Shown in pieces: positions 12,119 through 24,904 of a stretch of 64,000 nt of DNA. Each line of letters begins with the position of its first letter. The stretch's first letter is position 1. This DNA comes from Pisaster brevispinus. Its lineage: Eukaryota > Echinodermata > Asteroidea > Forcipulatida > Asteriidae. The translations under genes were made by a program, and so were the position numbers. Location of the stretch: assembly GCA_023634235.1 (NCBI GenBank), contig JAMKCF010000001.1, forward strand, positions 18,131,758 through 18,195,757, given 5' to 3'. Below the pieces are notes generated by a model. It was not told where the DNA came from and ran no database searches. It was given only the letters and a program-made list of their open reading frames with translations.

Positions 12119-13834
12119 TAGACACTAAGTGTTTGTGAACAAACACAAAGCTATTCCGTTTTGTTGTGCTTTGATTAATTGATCCAGACATTTAAAGTGA
12201 GCCTAAGTTCAAGATTGAACGAAATGGTTCCATTTCCGGTTGACCCGGAATTAAAGGTCAACATGGGGTTACGGTAACCCAAGGCTTATATTCAATGCTC
12301 AAAGGGTTTATAACTGAAAACAAAGAAAATTGGCTAAGTAATTATTGAGATATAGGCCCACTTCCAGTTGACCCGGAAGTAAAGGTCAACATGGGGTCAG
12401 GGTTACCCAAGTTCAATCTTTAATGCTCAAAGGATCTATAACTGAAAAGAAATTGAAAATCGGTTGTGTAGTTCTTGAGATATGGTCCCACTTCCGGTTG
12501 ACCCCTAGTAAAGGTCAACATGGGGTCATGGTTACCCAAGGCTGATCTTTGGTGCCCAAGGAGTCTATAACTGAAAAAAGTCTGAAAATCGGTTGTGTAG
12601 TTCTTGAGATATGGTCTCACTTCCGGTTGACCCGGAAGTAAAGGTCAACATGGGGTCATGGTTACCCAAGGCTGATCTTTGGTGCCCAAGGAGTCTATAA
12701 CTGAAAAAAGTTTGAAAATCGGTTGTGTAGTTCTTGAGATATGGTCCCACTTCTGGTTGACCCCTAAGTAAAGGTCAACATTGGGTCACGGTTTCCCAAA
12801 GCTAATCTCCAATGCCCAAGGAGTCTATAACTGAAAAATGTTTGAAAATCGGTTGTGTAGTTCTTGAGATATGGTCCCACTTCCGGTTGACCCCTAAATA
12901 AAGGTCAACATTGGGTCACGTTTTCCCAAAGCTAATCTCCAATGCCCAAGGAGTCTATAACTGATAAAAGTTTGAAAATCGGCTGTGTACTTCTTGAGAT
13001 ATGGTGCTGCAAAGATTAACTAGTTAAATATTCAAATGTAGCGCCCGGGACAAGATCGTCGAGCGCCCTGGGCAACAGAATCACGACGTACATGTACACA
13101 TGCACAAGCCACCGTTTCAATACGCTATAGATCGATATTTTTGTATAAATAGTGTGCAGCGACTGGTACCCAGAAGTCGGCTATTTCGTTACGGCATTTC
13201 GCGTGCATTTTTCTCTGTGTCGCAGGGCATCCTGACTACATTTTTAGTCGATGAACGGAACCTTGTCTCCAAGCCATTGGTGTCCGATTTGTCACTGAAT
13301 CGTTAATTATCGTGGAAATTGTTCTACTTTGATAAGTTTTAATGACCAGGAACATCTCTTATTAAAAGCAATTAACTTTTCAAAATAGTTCATGTAATTT
13401 AGGAAACTAATTCGTAATTTTAATTGAAAATATCGTGTTTTTGACTGTCAAAACATTTGTCCTTTCAGCGCCAAGTGTTTTGTACACAGAACAAAAACGC
13501 GCCAACAAATGACGTCATTGATGACGTTTTATGAATTTTTTGCCACGCTACAGAGCTACATAATAAGACGAGTCTATATTTGAAAACAGTTTGAGGGTCA
13601 GACATATACTTCTTGAGATATGGTGGGAACAAGATTGCCTAATTAAATATTCATGTCATTATAACTCAGATAATTAATGAAGAACTTGAACAATTTTACT
13701 CTCAGCATAATTTCATGTTCTAAGCTTCAATTTGATGTAAGATCTGAATCTCCCATATCTATTATTTTAGAGCTTAGGTTCGTACAAAATCGTGTACAAA
13801 AGCTATGGCAATTTTGACAAACAAAGAATAAGAA

Positions 13835-13874
<40 letters not shown>

Positions 13875-16800
13875 TAGACACTAAGTGTTTGTGAACAAAC
13901 ACAAAGCTATTCCGTTTTGTTGTGCTTTGATTAATTGATCCAGACATTTAAAGTGAGCCTAAGTTCAAGATTGATTGAAATGGTTCCATTTCCGGTTGAC
14001 CCGGAATTAAAGGTCAACATGGGGTTACGGTAACCCAAGGCTTATATTCAATGCTCAAAGGGTTTATAACTGAAAACAAAGAAAATTGGCTAAGTAATTA
14101 TTGAGATATAGGCCCACTTCCAGTTGACCCGGAAGTAAAGGTCAACATGGGGTCAGGGTTACCCAAGTTCAATCTTTAATGCTCAAAGGATCTATAACTG
14201 AAAAGAAATTGAAAATCGGTTGTGTAGTTCTTGAGATATGGTCCCACTTCCGGTTGACCCCTAGTAAAGGTCAACATGGGGTCATGGTTACCCAAGGCTA
14301 ATCTTTGGTGCCCAAGGAGTCTATAACTGAAAAAAGTCTGAAAATCGGTTGTGTAGTTCTTGAGATATGGTCTCACTTCCGGTTGACCCGGAAGTAAAGG
14401 TCAACATGGGGTCATGGTTACCCAAGGCTGATCTTTGGTGCCCAAGGAGTCTATAACTGAAAAAAGTTTGAAAATCGGTTGTGTAGTTCTTGAGATATGG
14501 TCCCACTTCTGGTTGACCCCTAAGTAAAGGTCAACATTGGGTCACGGTTTCCCAAAGCTAATCTCCAATGCCCAAGGAGTCTATAACTGAAAAATGTTTG
14601 AAAATCGGTTGTGTAGTTCTTGAGATATGGTCTCACTTCCGGTTGACCCGGAAGTAAAGGTCAACATGGGGTCATGGTTACCCAAGGCTGATCTTTGGTG
14701 CCCAAGGAGTCTATAACTGAAAAAAGTTTGAAAATCGGTTGTGTAGTTCTTGAGATATGGTCCCACTTCTGGTTGACCCCTAAGTAAAGGTCAACATTGG
14801 GTCACGGTTTCCCAAAGCTAATCTCCAATGCCCAAGGAGTCTATAACTGAAAAATGTTTGAAAATCGGTTGTGTAGTTCTTGAGATATGGTCCCACTTCC
14901 GGTTGACCCCTAAATAAAGGTCAACATTGGGTCACGTTTTCCCAAAGCTAATCTCCAATGCCCAAGGAGTCTATAACTGATAAAAGTTTGAAAATCGGCT
15001 GTGTACTTCTTGAGATATGGTGCTGCAAAGATTAACTAGTTAAATATTCAAATGTAGCGCCCGGGACAAGATCGTCGAGCGCCCTGGGCAACAGAATCAC
15101 GACGTACATGTACACATGCACAAGCCACCGTTTCAATACGCTATAGATCGATATTTTTGTATAAATAGTGTGCAGCGACTGGTACCCAGAAGTCGGCTAT
15201 TTCGTTACGGCATTTCGCGTGCATTTTTCTCTGTGTCGCAGGGCATCCTGACTACATTTTTAGTCGATGAACGGAACCTTGTCTCCAAGCCATTGGTGTC
15301 CGATTTGTCACTGAATCGTTAATTATCGTGGAAATTGTTCTACTTTGATAAGTTTTAATGACCAGGAACATCTCTTATTAAAAGCAATTAACTTTTCAAA
15401 ATAGTTCATGTAATTTAGGAAACTAATTCGTAATTTTAATTGAAAATATCGTGTTTTTGACTGTCAAAACATTTGTCCTTTCAGCGCCAAGTGTTTTGTA
15501 CACAGAACAAAAACGCGCCAACAAATGACGTCATTGATGACGTTTTATGAATTTTTTGCCACGCTACAGAGCTACATAATAAGACGAGTCTATATTTGAA
15601 AACAGTTTGAGGGTCAGACATATACTTCTTGAGATATGGTGGGAACAAGATTGCCTAATTAAATATTCATGTCATTATAACTCAGATAATTAATGAAGAA
15701 CTTGAACAATTTTACTCTCAGCATAATTTCATGTTCTAAGCTTCAATTTGATGTAAGATCTGAATCTCCCATATCTATTATTTTAGAGCTTAGGTTCGTA
15801 CAAAATCGTGTACAAAAGCTATGGCAATTTTGACAGAAACAAAGAATAACTAGACACTAAAGCTGTTCCGTTTTGTTGTGCTTTGATTAATTGATCCAGA
15901 CATTTAAAGTGAGCCTAAGTTCAAGATTGAACGATATGGTTCCATTTCCGGTTGACCCGGAATTAAAGGTCAACATGGGGTTACGGTAACCCAAGGCTTA
16001 TATTCAATGCTCAAAGGGTTTATAACTGAAAACAAAGAAAATTGGCTAAGTAATTATTGAGATATAGGCCCACTTCCAGTTGACCCGGAAGTAAAGGTCA
16101 ACATGGGGTCAGGGTTACCCAAGTTCAATCTTTAATGCTCAAAGGATCTATAACTGAAAAGAAATTGAAAATTGGTTGTGTAGTTCTTGAGATATGGTCC
16201 CACTTCCGGTTGACCCCTAGTAAAGGTCAACATGGGGTCATGGTTACCCAAGGCTGATCTTTGGTGCCCAAGGAGTCTATAACTGAAAAAAGTTTGAAAA
16301 TCGGTTGTGTAGTTCTTGAGATATGGTCTCACTTCCGGTTGACCCGGAAGTAAAGGTCAACATGGGGTTACGGTAACCCAAGGCTTATCTTCATTGCTCA
16401 AAGGGTTTATAACTGAAAACAAAGAAAATCGGCTCTGTAGTTCTTGAGATATGGTCCCACTTCCGGTTGACCTAGAAGTAAGATCAACATTGGGTCACGG
16501 TAGAACAAGGCTAATCTTCAATGCTCAAAGACTCTATCACTGACAAAAATTTGAAAATGGGTTGTGTAATTCTTGAGTAATGATCCCACTTCCGGTTGAC
16601 CCGGAAGGAAAGGTTAACATGGGGTCATGGTAACCCTAGTTTAATACTCAATGCTTAAAGGGTATATAACTGAAAGAAATTGAAAATTGGCTAAGTAATT
16701 ATTGAGATATAGGCCCACTTCCAGTTGACCCGGAAGTAAAGGTCAACATGGGGTCAGGGTTACCAAAGTTCAATCTTTAATGCTCAAAGGATCTATAACT

Positions 16801-19800
16801 GAAAAGAAATTGAAAATCGGTTGTGTAGTTCTTGAGATAGGGTCCCACTTCCGGTTGACCCCTAGTAAAGGTCAACATTGGGTCACGATTTCCCAAAACT
16901 AATCTCCAATGCCAAGGAGTCTATAACTGAAAAAAGTTTGAAAATCGGTTGTGTAGTTCTTGAGATATGGTCTCACTTCCGGTTGACCCGGAAGTAAAGG
17001 TCAACATTGGGTCATGGTTACCCAAGGCTTATCTTTGGTGCCCAAGGAGTCTATAACTGAAAAAAGTTTGAAAATCGGTTGTGTAGTTCTTGAGATATGG
17101 TCCCACTTCTGGTTGACCCCTAAGTAAAGATCAACATTGGGTCACGATTTCCCAAAGCTAATCTCCAATGCCCAAGGAGTCTATAACTGAAATATGTTTG
17201 AAAATCGGTTGTGTAGTTCTTGAGATATGGTCCCACTTCCGGTTGACCCCTAAATAAAGGTCAACATTGGGTCACGTTTTCCCAAAGCTAATCTCCAATG
17301 CCCAAGGAGTCTATAACTGATAAAAGTTTGAAAATCGGCTGTGTACTTCTGGAGATATGGTGCTGCAAAGATTAACTAGTTTAATATTCAAATGTAGCGC
17401 CCGGGACAAAATCGTCGAGCGCCCTGGGCAACAGAATCACGACGTACATGTACACATGCACAAGCCACCGTTTCAATACGCTATAGATCGATATTTTTGT
17501 ATAAATAGTGTGCAGCGACTGGTACCCAGAAGTCGGCTATTTCGTTACGGCATTTCGCGTGCATTTTTCTGTGTCGCAGGGCATCCTGACTACATTTTTA
17601 GTGGATGAACGGAACCTTGTCTCCAAGCCATTGGTGTCCGATTTGTCACTGAATCGTTAATTATCGTAGAAATTGTTCTACTTTGATTAGTTTTAATAAC
17701 CAGGAACATCTCTTATTAAAAGCAATTAACTTTTCAAAACAGTTTATGTAATTTAGGAAACTAATTCGTAATTTTAATTGAAAATATCGTGTTTTTGACT
17801 GTCAAAACATTTGCACTTTCAGCGCCTAATGTTTTGTACACAGAACAAAATCGCGCCAACAAATGACGTCATTGATGACGTTTTATGAATTTTTTGTCAC
17901 GCTGCGTAGCTACATAATAAGACGAGTCTATATTTGAAAACAGTTTGAGGATCAGACATATACTTCTTGAGTTATGGTGGGAACAAGATTGCCTAATTAA
18001 ATATTCATGTCATTATAACTCAGCTAATTAATGAAGAACTTGAACAATTTTACTCTTAGCATAATTTCATGTACTAAGCTTCAGTTTGATACAAGAATTA
18101 AGTCTCCCATTTTTATTTTTTTAGAGATTAGGTTCGTACAAAATCGTGTACAAAAGCTATGGCAATTTTGACAGAAACAAAGAATAATAATAACTAGACA
18201 TTAAGTGTTTGTGAACAAACACAAAGCTGTTCCGTTTTGTTGTACTTTGATTTACTGATCCAGACATTTAAACTGAGCCTAAATTCAAGATTGAACGATA
18301 TGGTTCCACTTCTGGTTGACCCGGAATTAAAGGTCAACATGGGGTTACGGTAACCTAAGGCTAATCTTCAATGCTCAAAGCGATATAACTGAAAAAAAAG
18401 AAAATCGGCTGTGTAGTTCTTGAGATATGGTCCCACTTCCGGTTGACCTAGAAGTAAGGTCAACATTGGGTCACGGTAGAACAAGGCTAATTTTCAATGC
18501 TCAAAGACTCTATCACCGAAAAAAAATAGAAAATGGTTGTGTAATGAGTTGAGTAATGATCCCACTTCCGGTTGACCCGGAAGTAAAGGTTAACATGGGG
18601 TCATGGTAACCCTAGTTAAATATTCAAAGCTTTAAGGGTATATAACTGAAACAAATTGAAAATTGGCCAAGTAATTATTGAGATATAGGCCCACTTCCGG
18701 TTGACCCGGAAGAAAAGGTCAACATGGGTCAGGGTAACCCAAGTTCAATATTTAATGCTCAAAGGATCTATAACTGAAAATAAGTTGAAAATCGGTTGTG
18801 TAGTTCTTTAGATATGTTCCAACTTCCGGTTGACCCCTAGTAAAGGTCAACATTGAGTCACGATTTCCCAAAACTAATCTCCAATGCCCAAGGAGTCTAT
18901 AACTGAAAAAAGTTTGAAAATCGGTTGTGTAATTCTTGAGTTATCGTCTCACTTCCGGTTGACCTGGAAGTAAAGGTCAACATGGGGTCATGGTTACCCA
19001 AGGCTGATCTTTAGTGCTCAAGGAGTCTAACTGAAAAAAGTTTGAAATTCGGTTGTGTAGTTCTTGAGATATGGTCCCACTTCCGGTTGACCCCTAGTAA
19101 AGGTCAACATTGGGTCACGATTTCCCAAAAACTAATCTCAAATGCCCAAGGAGTCTATAACTGAAAAAAGTTTGAAAATTTGTTGTGTAGTTCTTGAGAT
19201 ATGGTCCCACTTCCGGTTGACCCCTAACAAAAGGTCAACATTGGGTCACGATTTCCCAAAGCTATTCTCCAATGCCCAAGGAGTCTATAACTGAAAAAAG
19301 TTTTTAAATCGGTTGTGTAGTTCTTGAGATATGGTCCCACTTCCGGTTGACCCCTAACAAAAGGTCAACATTGGGTCACGATTTCCCAAAGCTATTCTCC
19401 AATGCCCAAGGAGTCTATAACTGAAAAAAGTTTGAAAATCGGCTGTGTACTTCTTGAGATATGGTGCTGCAAAGATTAACTAGTTAAATATTCAAATAAA
19501 TCAATTAAGAATGTTTATAAAAATTTACATTTAGAGTTAAGCTTAAGTTCAAAAAATGTAGCGCCGCGCCCGGGACAAAATCGTCGAGCGCACCGGGCAA
19601 CAGAATCACGACGTACATGTACACATGCACAAGCCACCGTTTCAATACGCTATAGATCGATATTTTTGTATAAATAGTGTGCAGCGACTGGTACCCAGAA
19701 GTCGGCTATTTCGTTACGGCATTTCGCGTGCATTTTTCTCTGTGTCGCAGGGCATCCTGACTACATTTTTAGTCGATGAACGGAACATTGTCTCCAAGAC

Positions 19801-21972
19801 TCAATAATATGGCTAGCCATTGGTGTCCGATTTGTCACTGAATCGTTAATTATCGTGGAAATTTTTCTACTTTGATTAGTTTTAATAACCAGGAACATCT
19901 CTTATTAAAAGCAATTAACTTTTCAAAACAGTTTATGTAATTTAGGAAACTAATTCGTAATTTTAATTGAAAATATCGTGTTTTTGACTGTCAAAACATT
20001 TGCACTTTTAGCGCCAGTGGTGTTTTGTACACAGAACAAAATCGCGCCACAAATGACGTCATTGATGACGTTTTATGAATTTTTTGCCACGCTGCGTAGC
20101 TACATAATAAGACGAGTCTAGATTTGAAAACAGTTTGAGGATCAGACATATACTTCTTGAGATATGGTGGGAACAAGATTGCCTAATTAAATATTCATGT
20201 CATTATAACTCAGCTAATTAATGAAGAATTTGAACAATATTACTCTTAGCATAATTTCATGTACTAAGCTTCAGTTTGATATAAGAATTAAGTCTCCCAT
20301 TTTTATTATTTTAGAGTTTAGGTTCGTACAAAATCGTGTTCAAATGCTATGGCGATTTTGACAGAAACAAAGAATAATAATAATAAAAACTAGACACTAA
20401 GTGTTTGTGAACAAACACAAAGCTGTTCCGTTTTGTTGTGCTTTGATTAATTGATCCAGACATTTAAAGTGAGCCTAAGTTCAAGATTGAACGATATGGT
20501 TCCATTTCCGGTTGACCCGGAATTAAAGGTCAACATGGGGTCAGGGTTACCCAAGTTCAATCTTTAATGCTCAAAGGATCTATAACTGAAAAGAAATTGA
20601 AAATCGGTTTTGTAGTTCTTGAGATATGGTCCCACTTCCGGTTGACCCCTAGTAAAGGTCAACATGGGGTCATGGTTACCTAAGGCTGATCTTTGGTGCC
20701 CAAGGAGTCTATAACTGAAAAAAAGGTTGAAAATCGGTTGTGTAGTTCTTGAGATATGGTCTCACTTCCGGTTGACCCGAAAGTAAAGGTCAACATGGGG
20801 TCATGGTTACCCAAGGCTGATCTTTGGTGCCCAAGGAGTCTATAACTGAAAAAAGTTTGAAAATCGGTTGTGTAGTTCTTGAGATATGGTCCCACTTCTG
20901 GTTGACCCCTAAGTAAAGGTCAACATTGGGTCACGGTTTCCCAAAGCTAATCTCCAATGCCCAAGGAGTCTATAACTGAAAAATGTTTGAAAATCGGTTG
21001 TGTAGTTCTTGAGATATGGTCCCACTTCCGGTTGACCCCTAAATAAAGGTCAACATTGGATCACGTTTTCCCAAAGCTAATCTCCAATGCCCAAGGAGTC
21101 TATAACTGATAAAAGTTTGAAAATCGGCTGTGTACTTCTTGAGATATGGTGCTGCAAAGATTAACTAGTTAAATATTCAAATGTAGCGCCCGGGACAAAA
21201 TCGTCGAGCGCCCTGGGCAACAGAATCACGACGTACATGTACACATGCACAAGCCACCGTTTCAATACGCTATAGATCGATATTTTTGTATAAATAGTGT
21301 GCAGCGACTGGTACCCAGAAGTCGGCTATTTCGTTACGGCATTTCGCGTGCATTTTTCTCTGTGTCGCAGGGCATCCTGACTACATTTTTAGTCGATGAA
21401 CGGAACCTTGTCTCCAAGCCATTGGTGTCCGATTTGTCACTGAATCGTTAATTATCGTGGAAATTGTTCTACTTTGATTAGTTTTAATGACCAGGAACAT
21501 CTCTTATTAAAAGCAATTAACTTTTCAAAACAGTTTATGTAATTTAGGAAACTAATTCGTAATTTTAATTGAAAATATCGTGTTTTTGACTGTCAAAACA
21601 TTTGCCCTTTCAGCGCCAAGTGTTTTGTACACAGAGCAAAAACGCGCCAACAAATGACGTCATTGATGACGTTTTATGAATTTTTTGCCACGCTACAGAG
21701 CTACATAATAAGACGAGTCTATGATTGAAAACAGTTTGAGGATCAGACATATACTTCTTGAGATATGGTGGGAACAAGATTGCCTAATTAAATATTCATG
21801 TCATTATAACTCAGCTAATTAATGAAGAACTTGAACAATTTTACTCTTAGCATAATTTCATGTTCTAAGCTTCAATTTGATGTAAGATCTGAATCTCCCA
21901 TATCTATTATTTTAGAGCTTAGGTTCGTACAAAATCGTGTACAAAAGCTATGGCAATTTTGACAGAAACAAA

Positions 21973-22008
<36 letters not shown>

Positions 22009-22017
22009 TAATAATCC

Positions 22018-22432
22018 CAAGAAAAACAAAACCTGTTCCGACTGCTAGGTCGGAACAGCTAATAATAATCCCAAGAAAAACAAAACCTGTTCCGACTGCC
22101 AAGTCGGAACAGCTAATAAGAAAAATAATAATTCTAACAAAAACAAAACCTGTTCCGACTGCTAAGTCGGAACAGCTAATAATAATAATGATAATAATAA
22201 TAAAAATAATAATCCCAACAAAAACAAAACCTGTTCCGACTGCTAAGTCGGAACAGCTAATAATAAAAATAATAATCCCAACAAAAACAAAACCTGTTCC
22301 GACTGCTAAGTCGGAACAGCTAAAAATAATAATTCCAACAAAAACAAAACCTGTTCCGACTGCTAAGTCGGAACAGCTAATAAAAATCTCGACAAAAACA
22401 AAACCTGTTCCGACAGTAAGTCGGAACAGCTA
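22018..22432. repeat. Right GTTCCGAC hairpin cluster (7 copies)
   Basis: Seven copies of the hairpin CTGTTCCGAC / loop / GTCGGAACAG are spaced at roughly 52-82 bp by AT-rich spacers. The spacers contain AACAAAAACAAAACC and AATAATCCCAA. The stems are invariant in all seven copies, while the loops vary (TGCTAG, TGCCAA, TGCTAA, AGTAA). Orientation is the same as in the left cluster. The interval ends only about 20 bases from the piggyBac stop codon. Confidence 0.9.
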
Positions 22433-22449
22433 ATAAATAAATGGAGCCG

Positions 22450-24361
22450 TCAAAGTTTGTAAATTGAGTTTTCACTCATTGCCTTATTGACATTCTGTGC
22501 AGATTGCTTCAGTTGGTGGCCTCCTGTTGATGCTGTGTTCTTGCAAGTGAATCGGTGACACACTGAACACATTCTGGTGGTTCTTGCTCTCAATCCTCTA
22601 GGGCATATTACACACCTCCCATGCTTAGGATATACCTCGGGACGTTGCTCTTGCTGACGAGGATGATCAACTTCCATACCGATGTAGCGCATGGCGGAAA
22701 GAGTTTGTCCACGCAGTAGTTCGGGATGCGCAGCCCGCATATGGAGCAGTGGTTGAACCAAGCCATCTATCAGTTGCCGTAAAAACAACCGGCGGGTTCT
22801 AGCCTCACCTCGCAGATTTGGGTGAACTTCGTTGAAGAGGACATAGGTGTTGATGGCAGCTACATTCAACATATGGTAGAACACCACCATAGGCCAACGT
22901 CGGGTGATGCGTGCACAGTTGTACAGACTGCACATCTGATCGACTGTGTCGACGCCGGCCTTGGTGGAATTATAACAATGAATAATCTCCGGCTTTCGGG
23001 AAGATTGGTCTACTGTGTCATCATGGTGCATGGTTGACAGCAGAAGAACATTGCGATGCTTTTTAGGAACAAGACACTATTGTCGCCATTCCGGAAAACA
23101 TGAACTGGGATGATTTCACTTCTCTGCGCTTGGTGTTCTCTTTTCGAAGCTCATGTGGTACTTCTCTGCGAATGTTATTGATGGTGCCAACAAGAGTTAA
23201 CTTCTTACTGAGAAGGAAATCTGTCAGATCTTTACTGACAAAGAAATTGTCAGCTGTAATGTGGCAGCCAGTCCCATGAAGAGCTTGCACTAAGTCCTTT
23301 ACTACACGGGCACCAAGATTTTTTTCAACTCTACCGTGCTCCTTGCCAATGTACGGCATCATGTTGTGAACGTAGTGACACTCACTGTCCACAGAGACCC
23401 AGAATTTTATGCCATACTTGGCGGGTTTGTTCGGGATATATTGCCAAAATGAGCAGCGACCCCGAAAGGCAGCCATCTGTTCATCAAATGTAACACACTC
23501 CCCGGGAGTGAAGTGTCGGCGAAGCGCATCTACAAAGAGTTTGAATACCTCCCTGATAGGCGCAAACTTATCTGTTTCCTTCTGTTGGATGCGAGTTGCT
23601 TTGTCATCAAAGCGCATCATCTGTATGATGTCTGAGAACCGCTTGCATGTCATGGTGGCTTGCAGAACATTCCCGGGGTCCAGAAAGTACGACCTTTCTC
23701 GTGACCGGACTTTGTCAAACCAAGAAAGCCCGATGGCCGCCCTCAACTCAACCATGGATACGTTGACCCAACTTCTACCTCTTTTCACAAGCCCCTGCAT
23801 ATTGGTCATGTCGATGATCATCTGTAACATGGCAACGGGGAAGAACAACTCGAACAGCTCCAATGCCGTTGATGCCCCACCCAGGTTTCGGGGGCCCTTT
23901 GCTTGTGTAAGGATGTTGGGCGGAGCTGTTTTGGCGACTTGAGTTGGCGTGCTTGTCCATATGGTTCCATCTGGCGATGTCGTTTGAGCAGCTTGTCTGG
24001 CCAATGCTGGTTCATGGACATGGGCAGCCTGCCGACCACGGCGAACTGGGCGCCCACAGGCAGCTGGCTGTGCCGGGGCAGGAGGATTTGCCATGACAGG
24101 TGCCTGGCGTCTTCCTTTCGGCAATATGTGTGCCGGCCGTTTATTTGGTGGTGGCACAAGTGGGGCATCGGAATCTTCGCTCTCCTCCTCCTCATCATCA
24201 TCCGTACTACTCCCCTCAAAACTCAGTTCATCTGATGAATGCTCGTCAATATCCGATGCTTCATCTTCAGAAGATTCGCTGATGCCACTAGCATCACTCC
24301 CCTCATCTACAAACAACCCTCTCAACACATCATCGCTCGAGATCCTGCTTGATGAAGCCAT
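22450..24361 (-). pseudogene. piggyBac-family transposase, one frameshift
   Basis: The minus-strand frame starts at MASSSRISSDDVL (ATG at 24,359-24,361) and has an acidic N-terminal region rich in S, D and E. The DDE-type core has its three aspartates in FDEQM, TADNFF and GVDTVDQM. The C-terminal cysteine-rich finger is CVICPRG...CSVCHRFTC. Size and order match full-length piggyBac transposases that cut and paste at TTAA. The frame breaks once, near 23,063-23,070, between GMATIVS and KKHRNVLLL, consistent with one inserted base. The catalytic aspartates therefore survive, but the frame is broken. No TTAA-flanked terminal repeats were found. The 3' end abuts the hairpin cluster at 22.43 kb, suggesting truncation or insertion into it. 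Confidence 0.92.
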
Positions 24362-24464
24362 AGTGATGGAATGAACTGAAACTGTATATTGCAGAGTGGT
24401 TGTGGGATTGATCACACTATCAACGGCAAAATAACTCTTCCCCTGCCTCAGCAGTTCACGCAAT

Positions 24465-24904
24465 TACCACCCCCCTTGTGTATACTCTCATAAAACAGCA
24501 AAGGAGGCACCATCTAATACTAATAACCCCCATCACACATCCTGCTCAATCAACCATTTCTTGGAATAGAACCCTTTGTTTACACAACTCAGCAAGAACA
24601 TCATAATCTCTTACATCATCCCAAAGGGTCTAACTAATCCTTGGAACACCATTCTACCCAACTATCCAAATAAACAACCAGGGCTGTGCAGGCCCTGTAA
24701 AATTCTAGACAAGAAGCAATCTGAAAACCAAATGGTTCATTTCACCATAGAGCAAGGATTTCACCTAGTAGTGGCTGTTAGGTCCAAGGCCAAGTAATTG
24801 CTGTACAATTCCTATGGGAAAACCAATTCCTATGGGAAAACCAGGTCATTGATTGAAACGGACACTTGAAAAGTGCCTGATGGCTTCACGGAGGGTTAAG
24901 TCAT
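24465..24904. other. Spacer between piggyBac and Gypsy remnants
   Basis: The spacer holds no recognisable gene. It contains a short direct duplication, CAATTCCTATGGGAAAACCA, at about 24,806-24,843. It may include decayed Gypsy sequence, because the integrase homology starts immediately after it. Confidence 0.4.

Larger units (their letters stand above)
8463..22017. repeat. Higher-order tandem array, about seven units of 1.6-2.3 kb
   Basis: A marker core beginning GTAGCGCCCGGGAC recurs near 9,531, 11,287, 13,039, 15,055, 17,395, 19,560 and 21,183. The spacings are about 1,756, 1,752, 2,016, 2,340, 2,165 and 1,620 bp. Most of the length differences fit gain or loss of whole 130-bp sub-repeats. 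Unit order is: AAT microsatellite; GTGTTTGTGAACAAACAC hairpin; a block of 130-bp sub-repeats; the GC-richer core; a segment with TGACGTCA; then the next unit. Units 2-4 are almost identical, while the units near 17.4-20 kb are more diverged. This points to recent local homogenisation. No transposase or replicase gene was seen inside. Confidence 0.95.

Noticed and set aside
22018..22432. CRISPR-like array (palindromic repeat with AT-rich spacers)
   Set aside because: Spacers are themselves related AT-rich repeats of variable length, the palindrome also occurs at 8.3 kb, there are no cas genes, and the window is clearly from a eukaryote.
23409..24374. Plus-strand frames of 93-177 codons
   Set aside because: They are antisense to the piggyBac transposase and have no independent domain.
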